Source of the DNA: Halisarca cf. caerulea
Taxonomy: Eukaryota; Porifera; Demospongiae; Chondrillida; Halisarcidae
Direction of reading: 5' to 3'
NCBI GenBank assembly: GCA_963170055.1
Contig: CAUJGJ010000397.1
Coordinates: forward strand, 3,313,501 to 3,377,500
DNA: 64,000 nt
The stretch's first letter is position 1. Each line of letters opens with the position of its first letter. The position numbers were made by a program, and so were the translations under genes. This document shows positions 46,527-58,560 of this stretch, piece after piece. A model generated the notes under the pieces. That model saw nothing but the letters and a program-made list of their open reading frames with translations. It did no database searches and was not told the DNA's origin.

Positions 46527-48055
46527 TCAATTGAACGAAACAATAGACTCGCAGCAGTTACACAATGCTGAACAGATAACAACAACTTTGTCTATAGCAC
46601 TGGTGTCCTCCTCTGCATCACACATAATCAAGTTAATAGGCAGGGTTGATTGCAAAATGGTATACTTTTGCCGAACCATTCCTATAACCCTTTCTACATG
46701 AATTCGGACACGGGAAAGTTGATGAGCAATGTCCACATCTGCTTGGCTAAGCTGCTTTATTCCTCGAGTAAAAGGGGGTAGCTTTACCTCTACACAAAAC
46801 AGGCCAGCACTGTCATGTATGTTGAAACCTCTATCTGCAAGAATTAAATCGCCTGGTGAGAGCTTTTCCAATAGACCACAGTGCTCTGTCAAGAAAACAT
46901 CTGACACTCTTCCACCCCACCCTTTAGATATGAAAGTAATAGCACCTTGTGGGGATATTCCAATAAGAAACTTGGCTGTGTTGTGATGCTTATAGTTTGA
47001 CCAGGTTTGGGCACGAGCCTTCAAGTTAGTGGGTCTTTCCATAAAAACTTCAAAACAATCAATAATAATGATGCATTTTCCATAGCGTTTTCGAAATTCC
47101 ATGGGCATAGTCCGTAACAATTCTCCTCTGTCAGGCCATTTAACAAGGGGACGTAATCGAATATACATCACATCAATCCATTTCTTGAAATACCGTGATA
47201 CAGTTGACTGATTCACACCAAACCTAAAGGCAAGGTCCTGATCTCCCGGGTTGAGTCGAAGTTTCACCAGAACTAGAATAAATTGCTGGAAGCAGGTGAG
47301 AGCATGTCTACTGTTGCTTTGAATGCTGGAATTCACATACGAAAAAAGAGCCATTAATGTTTTAAAATTTGGCAGCCCGGTGTAATATTTTACCTTTGCA
47401 TTGTCATTTTGCAAAGATTCTTCATCTAAATAGGTACTTGGGGTGGGCCCAGCTTTTAATTGCTCACATTCTTCTTTTAAGCTCCGACGCTCATCTTCCA
47501 ACAGTGAACATTTTGATGTCAATTTCTGGTTCTCCTCCTTCAGGTGTTCATTCTCCTTTCATAGTTTCTGCATACAAACCTCAAGTTTCTGCTGTTCTGC
47601 TTTCTGCTCCTCCAATGATGCCATTGACAGATCTGTCATGGTATAAGTGCCCATGCAGGGCTCACAATATTCGCTACCATTCCCGACATCAGAAAGTTGT
47701 AACAACAATACCGCAATATCCTGTCTTTCACTGTTTTCAATTCTTCTCTGCTTCGTTTCTGAAGCTCTTTCAAATCGTTTCATATCCCTAGCACGCTTTC
47801 TTTTGATTGGACTTTGCGTGTGGGCAAATAAAGACGGTGTGTAATCAGGAGAGAGCGCATCGTTGCTCTTTTCCCCTGAAACGAAGTGCACACTACATAT
47901 CCACAAGAGTGCTCATTAGGCATCCAATTCTTTCGCCCCACAGCAGCCACCCACTTTGCTCTTCGCTCTGAATCTTCCAGAAAACGGTAAAAATGAACTC
48001 CAGAACCTTTGATGTAACGATTAGTACAGCCAACCGTGCAACAACTTTTACCCAT
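46527..48055 (-). pseudogene. ISL2EU-type transposase: THAP domain, coiled coil, DDE_4 core
   Basis: THAP domain from the ATG at 48055 (CCTVGCTNRY..GVHFYRF..KWVAAVGR, then CSVHFVSG in another frame), coiled coil (about 47680-47440), HTH_4-like block (DLAFRFGVNQSTVSRYFKKW) and DDE core with IIIIDCFEVF, LILADRGFNI and RIHVERVIGM carrying Asp, Asp and Glu. Two lesions: a frame change inside THAP near 47908-47915, consistent with one lost base, and an in-frame TGA at 47559-47561 within the coiled coil, with the same frame open on both sides. The DDE part is intact over 331 residues. Confidence 0.88.
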
Positions 48056-48062
48056 TCTAGAG

Positions 48063-48387
48063 CCTTATGCCACTCAAAATGGCGGATGCAAAAATCACGT
48101 GCACTGGTACCGCCCACTGCATAACCTCTATACGTACATGGACATCCTCACACACACTAAATGTGCATAATCAAACACACACACACGCCATGCCCCCCCC
48201 ACAACCACTTAAGACACATACATTTATAGAGGTACACATCAGGGCTGCATACACAATTAAGGGATAGGGGGGCAAATTGACATTTCTAAAATTGTTTGCA
48301 ATATGGAAGATATATTTATTATGGGATAGGTATTTTTCAATTTGAGACTGGAGAACCTTTAGTCATAGCCTATTTCAAGTGTCACCC

Positions 48388-48436
<49 letters not shown>

Positions 48437-48455
48437 ACACACACACACATACACA

Positions 48456-48488
<33 letters not shown>

Positions 48489-48733
48489 TAATCACACACA
48501 TACAAAACAAAATTATACACCACACACAAAAAAATACAATTTCATCAAAGGCCTTCAGAATCGATGCTTTACTCTATAATCTGAACATGAAAAGAAAGAA
48601 CAACAAGTAATGAAAACACAAAAACACACATACGTACATACACACACACAGCCGGATTTCTTCGCTACATAGCTGGTTCCACTGCCAACATGGTACTATA
48701 ACCAATATGGTGTATCAAGCGATTGTAAATAGG

Positions 48734-48803
<70 letters not shown>

Positions 48804-48990
48804 CACACACACACACAAACACACACACAAACACACACACACACACATACACAAGATCTATATTCGCTCATAATGAAACATATATGCGTTGTAAAGTGAG
48901 TCTAGGTAACTTGGACCAGCCGAATTAAAAAGTATGTTAAATTTGGACTCAGCAATGTCTACTTGAATTCAGCGTTTAACAGTGGCAAGT
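48063..48990. repeat. CA microsatellites and dispersed repeat (48570-48730)
   Basis: Long CA tracts at about 48390-48487 and 48734-48850. Between them lies the partner of the repeat at 41955-42240. No gene. Confidence 0.8.
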
Positions 48991-48994
48991 AGCT

Positions 48995-49270
48995 AGGGTA
49001 AGGCGGGGTAACTTGGAACGCCTGGGTAACTTAGAACGGCCGAGTAAAAGCAGTGTCAATAGTAAACTACAGGTACAGTTTTGGCCAGTAATATCTCTGT
49101 AAATTGGGTGTTCAGCAGGGGTAAATATAGCTGGGCAGCTTAATCATAGCAAAGGATACAGGCCCTGTTCTAAGTTACCCATGTTTTTCCAAGTTACACC
49201 ACTTTACCCCATGGCTGGGCACCTTAAGCAAAAGTTACAGGCCTTGTTCCAAGTTTCCCCTCTTTATCCT
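48995..49270 (+). repeat. dispersed repeat, pair of 40065-40270
   Basis: Same phrases in the same order as 40065-40270, with an extra internal repeat of GGTAACTTGGAACG. Confidence 0.72.
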
Positions 49271-49504
49271 ACATACATAAACTCACAAATCCACAAACAC
49301 ACTTTCCCCATTGTAAACACACGTCACACACACCACACTCCCACAAAGCAGTGTATACACACAATCTACACATGCTGTCTCTAAACATAAAGGCACACGG
49401 AGACACTGTACTAAGGCACACTGAGACACTGTAGTCTAATAGCACAGGAAATCACACCCCACAAATACACACAAAGACACATACTACCTCCACACGTAAA
49501 GGTA

Positions 49505-49870
49505 CAAACCTTATGAAGGCACAGACAACTGAAGAACGACACCCCACGAAACTAAATGTCAGTATATACTAGTCCTAGCACTTATCACAGACCCGTGGCC
49601 AATGTGTTCTGTCGCAATTATCAACCTTTGACCGCAATACATGGTTGTGCAACAATTCCACCGCACAATGCAAGAAAAGGAACAAAAACTTGCTTACCTT
49701 GCTCCGCAGTATGACGAGACTTTATCAAACCCGACAATTATCAAACCCGACAAATGTGCTTAGAAACACAGAGGAAGACAAAGAGGATCAATGGACCAGT
49801 CGAGAACGGCTTTTCAATGAAGAACAGGGGCAAACTGTCTGAAATTCCATTGCATGCATTCTCTGCGGGA
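49505..49870 (+). repeat. diverged dispersed repeat, copy 2
   Basis: Inverted relative to the copy at 18880-19210. Shares TTGACCGCAAT/CATGGTT, CTCCGCAGTATG and CGAGAACGGCTTT-like blocks. Both copies lie beside CA/TG-rich tracts, suggesting a shared larger element. Confidence 0.65.
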
Positions 49871-50033
49871 ACTAGTTTCATTTGCGGCTGGCTACGAATA
49901 TATACCGACAATGGAAATCTCTTTCGTTTTTGTGGTACGTTCAAAGCCTACTACAACATTAAAAGTGTATAATATGTGTTTATTTAGAATTTCGCTGTAT
50001 ATACTATTTTACTTTTCACACAAATAGATGTTG

Positions 50034-50064
50034 GTTGCAGCAGCAATACACTTGCTGCTGCAAC
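50034..50064. repeat. perfect 13-bp hairpin
   Basis: GTTGCAGCAGCAA and its reverse complement around five bases, just before family A copy 2. No gene around it; purpose unknown. Confidence 0.6.
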
Positions 50065-50149
50065 TTTTAATACCAAGTTTTTTCTTGGGGTTAATGGTAA
50101 GAGTTTTACACTCTATAGGTTAGCATTGTGATTAATTTAATTTTTAGGG

Positions 50150-50480
50150 GCTGCCACAGGCAGCCCCTATATTGTTTTCATTTGGACTTCCGGTGTGTAA
50201 CGCTCGTCCGATATATATATATATATATAATATGGATTTGAAGAAAAGTCTTATAATAGAGAATTTATATAATAGTAATAAAGAAGTATGAATTTATACA
50301 GGAATGAGTTATAGGAATTGTTTTGAAAACAATTGCCAAATATGGCAATTGTTTTCAAAACAATTGTCTAGTTACAATAAACAGTATGTTCTATGAATGT
50401 TCAGCTGTGCACTTACCCTTCAATGCTTTGCAAGTGATTCAAGTGCGTGGGGCGGCAAAAACTCGAATTACTTGTTTCTC
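50150..50480 (+). mobile_element. hairpin-ended (TA)n element, family A, copy 2
   Basis: Same order as 4720-5060 on the opposite strand: GGGGCTGCC/GGCAGCCCC hairpin, TATTGTTTTCATTTGGAC, ACACGCTCGTCCG-like block, (TA)n, the ATTGTTTTGAAAACAAT palindrome, and a degenerate end stem AAGTGATTCAAG...CGAATTACTTG. Non-coding. Confidence 0.82.
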
Positions 50481-51235
50481 TGTTGTAGGGAATCTTTTCA
50501 ACTTGTGTGTGCATATATGTAAGTTTATGACTTATTCTATGCCATGCATCTCCTTGTTCTTGCATGCTCACATAATTATTAAAATGAACTTCTCACCTTG
50601 GCAATACTTTGTTTTTGTGTTATAAATCACTGGTTTTGACTTTCATAAATCAAATTTATTCTTATATTATATTTGTATTTACTATTGTTCGTAGATAAAA
50701 TTCAAAAAAGTCTACAATGTAAGAGAACCTGCATGACTTGCATAAGATTAGAACGTATATATTATGTATATACTATTATTCGATACTATGATATGTTTTT
50801 ACATGACTGTTTTTATCTACATGCATGTGAGTATTCGTGTATTTATGTAATGTCCTCTGTTATAAATTATGTTATATCTTCATGTTCACAGGAGAGGAAA
50901 GCATCAATAGATAAGGAACTATTAGTGAGTTCAATATTGGTGAACAATGTACCTATGACAGTAATAGAATTGTTTAACTTTTGTGTACATCTGCATGTGT
51001 TTGAACATTTATAGTGAGCATGTGTGTGTGCGTGTGCACATGTATGTGTACGTGTGTACATGTGTGTGTGTGTGTGCACGCACATGTGTGTGTATGTGTG
51101 TACGTGTGTGTGTGTGCACATGTGTGCGTACGAGTGTACATGTGTACATGTGTGTGTGCGTGTGCTTGTGTACATATGTGTGTGCATATATGAATATCAA
51201 ATTTACTCCCTTTTCCTCTATACATTACTGAGAAA
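50481..51235. other. AT-rich then TG-rich spacer, no supported gene
   Basis: AT-rich to about 51000, then imperfect TGTG/CATG repeats to 51190. ORFs are repeat-derived. Confidence 0.6.
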
Positions 51236-51238
51236 GGA

Positions 51239-51383
51239 ACAAGTGATTCGAGTTTAAAAAACTCGTGGGACGCCTACAGCCCTGGAAAATTGAATCACTT
51301 GGAAATCATCCTCACGGAATTGAAAGATCCCGGGCCTGAGATATAATGCATGGTTTTGTGTAGACTAAGTGTTGTATGATAAA

Positions 51384-51450
<67 letters not shown>
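51239..51450 (-). repeat. shared element tail, copy 3 (diverged)
   Basis: The reverse complement carries (AC)n (51385-51450), CACAAAACCATGCAT, GATCTTTC and the terminal stem-loop (51239-51303), in the order seen at 16435-16865 and 31410-31840. More diverged than those two. Confidence 0.8.
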
Positions 51451-51451
<1 letters not shown>

Positions 51452-51475
51452 AGTGTGTGTGTGTGTGTGTGTACA

Positions 51476-51506
<31 letters not shown>

Positions 51507-51671
51507 TTTGTGTGTGTGTGTGTGTATGTACGTACCAGTTTCTGAAATTATTGTGTTCTATTGTGCTCCTTGTTCACATGAAGACTAAATGAAATCCCAA
51601 ATGGAAAGGATGGTAAGTTTAATAGCATTATTGTGCTTGTGAATTAATGCATTCATGCATGCATGTGTGTG

Positions 51672-51712
<41 letters not shown>

Positions 51713-52860
51713 GGGCATTTCTTATGTTACACTCTTTCTCTCCCTCTAGAATACAAAATAAGCCTTAGGAATAAATTCAACTGACTTGTGGTAGGTACAA
51801 TTGCTATTGATTGTTTTGTAACAGATTCATTTATTATAAAGCAACATCAGTTCCAAAAGGAATGATGATGAAGAAAGCAAGAGAGGAGGATCCTGTCTCC
51901 AATGTGACCTTCTTGTCCTCCACCTCATGCTTGTGTATACCCTTGTATTCCCCAAGTTACTTAGTACATACACCACACATATATACTGATGAAATGTCAT
52001 TATTATTATGTTTCTTCTTTTCCCCATGTAGGAAACAGTAAGCAAACAGCAGCTGCACTAGGCCTGCTAAACTGTATTCACTAACAGTTCATTATTTTCT
52101 GTTTTAATAATAATATATTTATTGTATAGTTATGTGCATATAATTATATGCATCAAATATTTATCACTTTAATTTTTAATAATTATAATGAAACATGTCA
52201 CATTACTGCTACAATATGAATTAAACATAATACAATAATTAAAATATAATTCAATAGTCAACGTACTCAACAGTCAACATTCATCATATTTAAGTTGGAA
52301 TCTCCATTTCAATGCATCTTCACTTCCTGTGTTACTAATTCCTGTGAAGGAAAACAAATTTAGTGAAAGTAGGTACATGTACCCTAAACACCATGCATAT
52401 GCACACATATTTTCACATCATGTACACACATTACATATTCAGTACAAGAACCAACGGACACATGCTAAAATTGCATAGACAAACACACACACATACTGAT
52501 ACACACACAATGAAAAACATAAAATTACAGAGGTATATCTACACAATATTCTACCCACAACTAACACTAACCATGTGCAGTAACATGAATTTACAAGGGT
52601 ATATGTACACACATCATACATATGTAGAACTTATGTGTACTGTTAACTCTAAACTGCTGTTGTGTGTTGAGACTATTAGGCTTAGTTATCATGTGTTAGG
52701 TTCTAATAAGCGCCCTGTGTGGGACAAAATGTAGCATTAGACAGATTAAAATTTGTGTCTCCGTCTGACGTGTAACCTCTAACCGCAGGTAGGCGTTACA
52801 GGTTTGCTTTATCGGCGATTTAAATTGGACATGTTACATGTACGTGTACGTGTGAAACAA
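51451..52860. other. TG microsatellites and AT-rich spacer, no supported gene
   Basis: TG tracts to 51535 and at 51665-51712; then AT-rich sequence. The part after about 52700 is probably the 5' flank of the Harbinger element; I could not define its TIR. Confidence 0.5.
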
Positions 52861-54941
52861 AATGGCCGCCACAGCGCAGAGGTATGTTTACTGTTTAAAT
52901 TCTCCAAGCCCGTCTGGTAGATTCATGGAAAGCATTGTTTTGTTTTGTCAGACGACAGATCAATGAACTTGTGGCAGTGCTATGTTATTTCGACAGTAGT
53001 GACGACTCTTATAGTGACGAGGAAGACTTGACCTTACTAGTCCATCACATTGCCTTTCCATTGAAGGCAGTAGCCCACAGACGTCTCTGCCTGGATGATA
53101 TGACTGAGCTGGAGTGCGAGCAATTGTTCAGGTGAGATTTTCGCTGTGTTAGGGTATAAATCGGCTGTAAATAGTCTGTTTGAATTCCTGTAGATTTCAA
53201 AAGGATGACATAGAACGCCTCAGAGTCGCTCTTGCCATTCCCGACAGTTATCACTGTGGTCATGGAGTGAAGGCAACTGGGATGGAGGCTCTGCTGATTA
53301 TGCTGCGTAGGCTAAGCTACCCCAACAGATGGTGCGAAGTTGTGCCTCTGTTTGGTAGATCGGAGCCAGAGTTAAGCATCATTGTCAACCAGGTAATCTG
53401 TCATCTGGTATTAAAATACTACATAATGACCATCGTATTTCTTTGTTATTAGGTCATTGATGATGTCCATGCCCGCTTTGAGCATCTCCTCACTTCTCTA
53501 AACCTTATTTGGTTGGATCCAGAGGCTTTCTCTGTGGCAGTTTTTTAGAAGGGAGCTCCACTTCGGAATTGTTGGGGCTTCATAGATGGGACAGCTAGGC
53601 CAATTTCAAGACCAACGAAGCACCAGCGCATTCACAGGCTCATTATAGCGCTTTTCGACTGGGAAAGAAAATGGTAATATATACATCGAATTTTACAGCT
53701 CAAACAACAATGTACGTCAATTTTTACAACTGTTTAGTGTTTTAATGTTATTTAACGAAACCATAAACTACAAAACAGGCCCATTTGTCATACACAGAAG
53801 TATAAAAATGATTTTGAAAAAGGTACACTTTTTCTCTAAACGTCGATTTGGGGACGTGTAGACGGTCTCCCAAAGAGATGAAACTGGTATGAGATGAAAG
53901 AGTAAAGTTCATTTAAGATATGGATGCTGAGCGGAGAACATATAACTCCAACTGAAATAGTTATAACAAAAAATGTACTTTTAGCGGGTAAAATTGGCTA
54001 AAAATGACAATTAAAATGGTAATATCTTGGGCTAACCTGCTTATATAATCCCCGCTTAGCGAAAACAAGTAGACAAAAGGATTTTAAATCGTTGGATTCT
54101 TTTGTTGTTCGGAAAAAGTCCCGGGTACACGTCCCCAAAACACGATATATTTGCAGGACGGTTCCAATCCGCCATTTTAGGATGACGTAAGGTGCGCATC
54201 ATCGGTATTGAGCATTTAAATTCGTATGGTACCTGGTACATTGGAAATAAGCGCCCTACAATGTTATCGTCTACGTGAACAATCGATCTGGTCGGCAATT
54301 TGTTGTGCGGGTAGTTCTATTTTTCATTAAATGGTTCCAACAAGTATCGGTGAGTTCTTATGCATATATTCTTGTCATTGATAGTCATATCTGCGGCGAA
54401 AGTGGCATACTTGACGACTAAGACTCAGAGACAGTGGCACTGGCTTGCGTGCGAAATCAATCGACTAGTACAAAGTCAGAAAGTGGACTGAGCCTGCTAA
54501 CATTTTGCTGCTTTTGGCTAGTGTTTCATTCGTGATCTAGGATATCCTAGATAGTATAGTGCAGTTACCTGTCACAGCACTTTCTTACATTGATTCGGCA
54601 TTCTGCAACGATCATTCGAGGTGGGAAGGTCGATATCGGCGGTACCTGGCCCTTTTTGACGGTACTAATGTAGCTTGAACATTGCGACTAAACATTGATG
54701 TGCTTTTACAAATACCTAAACAAAACTTATTAAAGGGCCACTGACACCTCAAACTGATTTTTGATATGTGAAAGAGGTTGAAAAATCATGATCTGTGGTA
54801 CCCATTTTAGTGTCATCGTCCGCATGGTGGGGGAGTTATAGTCCTCACACACCGCCAAAAATACAATTAAAGCGTGGGCGATTTCCGGTTTGCCCGAAAA
54901 TGCGTGTGACGTCACAAACAGAACGGTTCTGCCGAGGGAAC

Positions 54942-55739
54942 ATGTCGGACGACGAACACGAAGAAGAAATCGATCTCTATTGCTCCTCCTCGTCCTACGA
55001 TGAGTACGGGAGCGTATCCACAGATGGATACAGCTCCGAAGACGAAGATGAGAGCGGTCAACAACCAACGATAGAGCCGTACCAGTATGAGCCATACGTG
55101 AGTGAAACTGATAGCGATCGAGATGGCGAAGAAGAACCTGGGTCTGATTCGGACGAGCAGGCACAACGAGTGGGCAACAGCGAATGGTCAGTAATAATAT
55201 CTTATGTGTTTCTGCTGCTGTCTTGTTCTGCATCTAGCTGGTAGTACTTCCAATTACGTATCGATTCGTTCAGGTGTACTTGCGGGCATTGCGCACCAAT
55301 GCCTACTGCCTGCGAAAGCGTTTGTTGTCGAGAGCTTCAACCAATCGAGGAGAAGCTGGTGGAGCTTGAGCAAGAAGTAAACTGCATCACTGAACACCCT
55401 GGCTTTTCGGGAGTATGTCTGGACATGTGGGTTTTGCAGACAGCAGCATTCCAAATTCGTCATGCGTATGGCCAGGGTGTCATCACTCAAGCTGGACCAA
55501 CTCATGAGTATGTCACTAAAAAGGTTTCAGTGAAATGTTAGTGTCTTTCACAGGATTAGTGTTCTTTTGTATACAGGCAATATCGCTATATAGCGTATCG
55601 GCAGTTGGCAATGTGGTGCTGGAGATACCTTGGCAAGCACATGAGAGTTGTCCTCCCATCTTGTGCTGTAACAAAGATCCGTTCAAAGTTTCCATCTCAA
55701 CAGTATTGTGGTTTTAAGCTACCTTCTATTGATACCTAA
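54942..55739 (+). CDS. P2X7 ballast-domain-like protein of Kolobok element
   Basis: Three exons, about 54942-55186, 55274-55507 and 55577-55739, with GT-AG introns and consistent phases; about 213 residues. Residues 1-80 are acidic and Ser/Asp-rich (MSDDEHEEEIDLYCSSSS). Then CTCGHCAPMPT, SVCCREL, CITEHPGFSGVCLDMWVLQ, YRYIAYRQLAMW and VVLPSCAVTKIRSKFPS..YCGFK, the Cys and aromatic pattern of the intracellular C-terminal (ballast) domain of vertebrate P2X7 receptors, which binds zinc. There are no channel membrane segments here, so this is a free-standing domain. It sits inside the TIRs beside the transposase. Its role in the TE is unknown. Confidence 0.85.
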
Positions 55740-55778
55740 TTAGATGTAATAATAGAGTTCATTAATGTGCCAAAAATT

Positions 55779-58560
55779 TTATGGTATACTATAGCGTGAT
55801 CGATGTCTCTCGATAGCCTCCAGTTTGTCTTGTCTGTCATAGTTGCTACTCAGTGTAGGTGGCTTGTCACAGAGTCCCTGTCGAGGCTTGTTCCTTTTGG
55901 AGTGAACTTCATCCATCAGCTTTGAAACGTACACTATCGTAGAGAATACGGTGTGTGTATATATATTATAGTGCATGCATACATCAAATGGAAAATATAC
56001 TCACCATAAGTAGGGACTACACTGACTTTCCTGACAATGTGCTCTCCTTTCTTGTACTTTGGGTAACAAATTTTGTACCGTCCCTCTCCACTCTTAAGCA
56101 AAGCATGTGCCCGATTGCTGTTCTCATTGAAATGAAGTGTAGCTAATAGCAATCTGTAATGCATGAGGACAACTATATTAAATCCAAATAGTATATACTG
56201 AAAAGTGATACCAATTATTATGCTATGATACTAACCTACATGTCATGCCCTCATATGTGAACGACAGCATCTTAGGTGCGAAGTGGTTCACAACACTGTG
56301 GAAAGCTTCAACAGAACTTGTCTGTACTGCAGGTGATAGCTTCTTGACATCACTCCTAAGATAAGGACTGGTGATGATCTTCACTACCTTCTCGCATGCC
56401 TTTGTTCCTATAAGTATGATCCAAACTTTGACATCTAAAGCATGCAATCTACTACAAGGTAAATGGTAAATGTACCTGGCTTCAACCACTTCTTTCTCCT
56501 TTCTCGGCCCTTGAGTCTGCTGTGTTGACACCGTGGAAAGAGCGGATTCTCATGTTTGTCATGTACATTCTGCATGTGGTTTGACACTGATTCCCATTTT
56601 GCCAACATCAATTCTCCATTGTCTCCACTCGAAGAAGCACACCAATACAGATGGTTGATCAGACTTCGTCTCCATTTTGCAATGATCCCGCAATCCTTTT
56701 CTTTGCTTAATGAATCCAGCTTCTTCTTCAATCCTTCCAAGAAAATAATGGAATTATGAAATTATATGAACATCACAAATGGAGACAATACTTACCTTTC
56801 GCTACATGCCAAACGTCAAAAACATGGTTAACTTGGGGGAGCTCCTCACGCATCCACTTCCCAATTTGTCTGTGCCGATCTGTAACCAAGGTTTGTATAG
56901 TGAAACCATTGCTCTGTAAAAACCTTAGGCATCGAATCAGTCCTTCTTTCTCCATATGGTTGCTGCTAGCCACCTCATTGCTCTAAAGTGTAAACAATAA
57001 ATAATGTCATAGTGACTGACTAACAGTATAATTCATGACCATGCACTCTAACCTGAATTAGCCGAATGTCAAGAACTTTACCACTTTCAAAATCCAGGAC
57101 ACTGTACGAGCCATACTTGGCAGAATGGCCTGGGCTGTCAGCTCGACCGTCTCCTCCCAGGGTCAATGGTTGACCTCGGGTCTTTACATCTTTGATGAGA
57201 GTGGTCTGCTGGCGTTCCCACACTGCACTCACAGCTGGCTGCAGGTAATACCTTTGGTAACGATAAAACGTCCGTTCGTCAAAAGAAATGCACGAAAAAA
57301 ACTCGAGGGCACGAATAAATTTGGCAGGCGATACACCGGAGAACAGCATGGATGCCGAGAGGAACAGATTCCCGAGTGGCTTGTTTCTCTCTATAGGCTG
57401 ACTATGCCAAGTCCTTGTAAAGGTGCAGGTTGTGCATCTTTGTGCTACAATGATGCAAGTGCCCAGCTGACGAAATACATTTGAACAAGTGCAAGTACAC
57501 TTGGGGCACTGATGTAATAGCTCCAGGAGTGCAGAGTAGTACACAAAGAACTTTTGTTCTTGATAGGTACCAATTGTGTCTCTGTCAAATTAAAATGTTC
57601 CAAGTCTATTTCACATGAGGTTGCACTAATTACATGTGAACACTTGTCTCACCCTGGCACTAAATCATTTTCTTCATCAGATGTGAAAGCACCATCTTCT
57701 TCCTCCATGATATCAGTATCCACGTCCATCTGGAATGTGTCATCAGCTTGCAAGTTACATCCAATGTCCGACTCATCATCACTAGCATTTGGAGTAGAAT
57801 GTAGTGGGAATGGAGATTCCAGCAGCGTACATTGCACACCAATGCTGCGTGTATGTGGTTGGCTATCAGAAACTGGAGTGGCTTGACATCCTATAGATGT
57901 TCAGTGAGAAATTATACGTAAAATTGTCATATACCCACTACTGACTTAGTTCAACATACCTCTGCTAAACATTTTAGGACGTATTCTTGCTTGAACACTC
58001 TTTGATGAACTCCCTTTCGAATCCTCTGGTTTCTTGTCGACATCATGTAATGCAAGAGCTTCATCGGCAATCTAGATTTTGAGGTTGTGACATTAAAGCT
58101 TAATTATTGACTACACTTATGTAGACTTTGAGACATTTCTCAATTATACCTGTGATCTCTGTCTTTTACGAAAAGCCATTCTGGAACTTGAGCTTTCTCC
58201 CGAATTTACAACTCCTGCGCACACTTGGCGGTGGAGTGATCTTGAACACCATGTCATTGAGCCAGATCGAATATCGCTTGCCGATGGGAACAACGTAGGG
58301 ATAGAACCAGGCTTCAAATCGATTTTCTTGTTACTCAGGCCCAATTTGATCCTCATCTCAATCTCCATGTCGTAGCAGTCCTTCGTGAAATGAAGACTAC
58401 AGAGCGTTGATCGCTCCGAAGGTCCTTCCCACTTGGCGCGGTGCACGCGAACGGCTGTCGTCCATTTCTTCCGCAAAGCCTCGTCTTTTGGGAATGAATG
58501 CAAGCTGACACCGTCACTTTTGGTTCGGGAACAACCTGCTGCCACGCAGGCCTGTGGCAT
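55779..58560 (-). CDS. Kolobok-type transposase with THAP domain, nine exons
   Basis: Exons: about 58560-58150, 58071-57960, 57890-57653, 57581-57053, 56982-56797, 56733-56476, 56407-56236, 56154-56005 and 55933-55779 (stop TAA); all joins keep frame. ATG chosen at 58560 (MPQACVAAGC), just before the THAP domain (C-x4-C ... W ... C-x2-H in CSLHF). After an acidic linker comes the Cys-rich CPKCTCTC region, then the DDE core: Asp in GGDGRADSPGHSAKYG, Asp in VTDRHRQIGKWM, VFDVWHVAKG and Glu in TSSVEAFHSVVN. THAP would bind the TIRs; the core cuts and joins at TTAA. No lesions seen. Confidence 0.88.

Larger units (their letters stand above)
44646..48062. mobile_element. ISL2EU-type DNA transposon (YqaJ gene plus THAP/DDE transposase)
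   Basis: Two convergent genes: a YqaJ-type nuclease on the plus strand (to about 46045) and a THAP plus DDE_4-like transposase on the minus strand (48055-46527). ISL2EU elements are known for carrying a YqaJ nuclease beside the transposase. A family B element (46031-46372) has landed between the genes. I could not define TIRs, so the outer limits are approximate. Confidence 0.7.
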
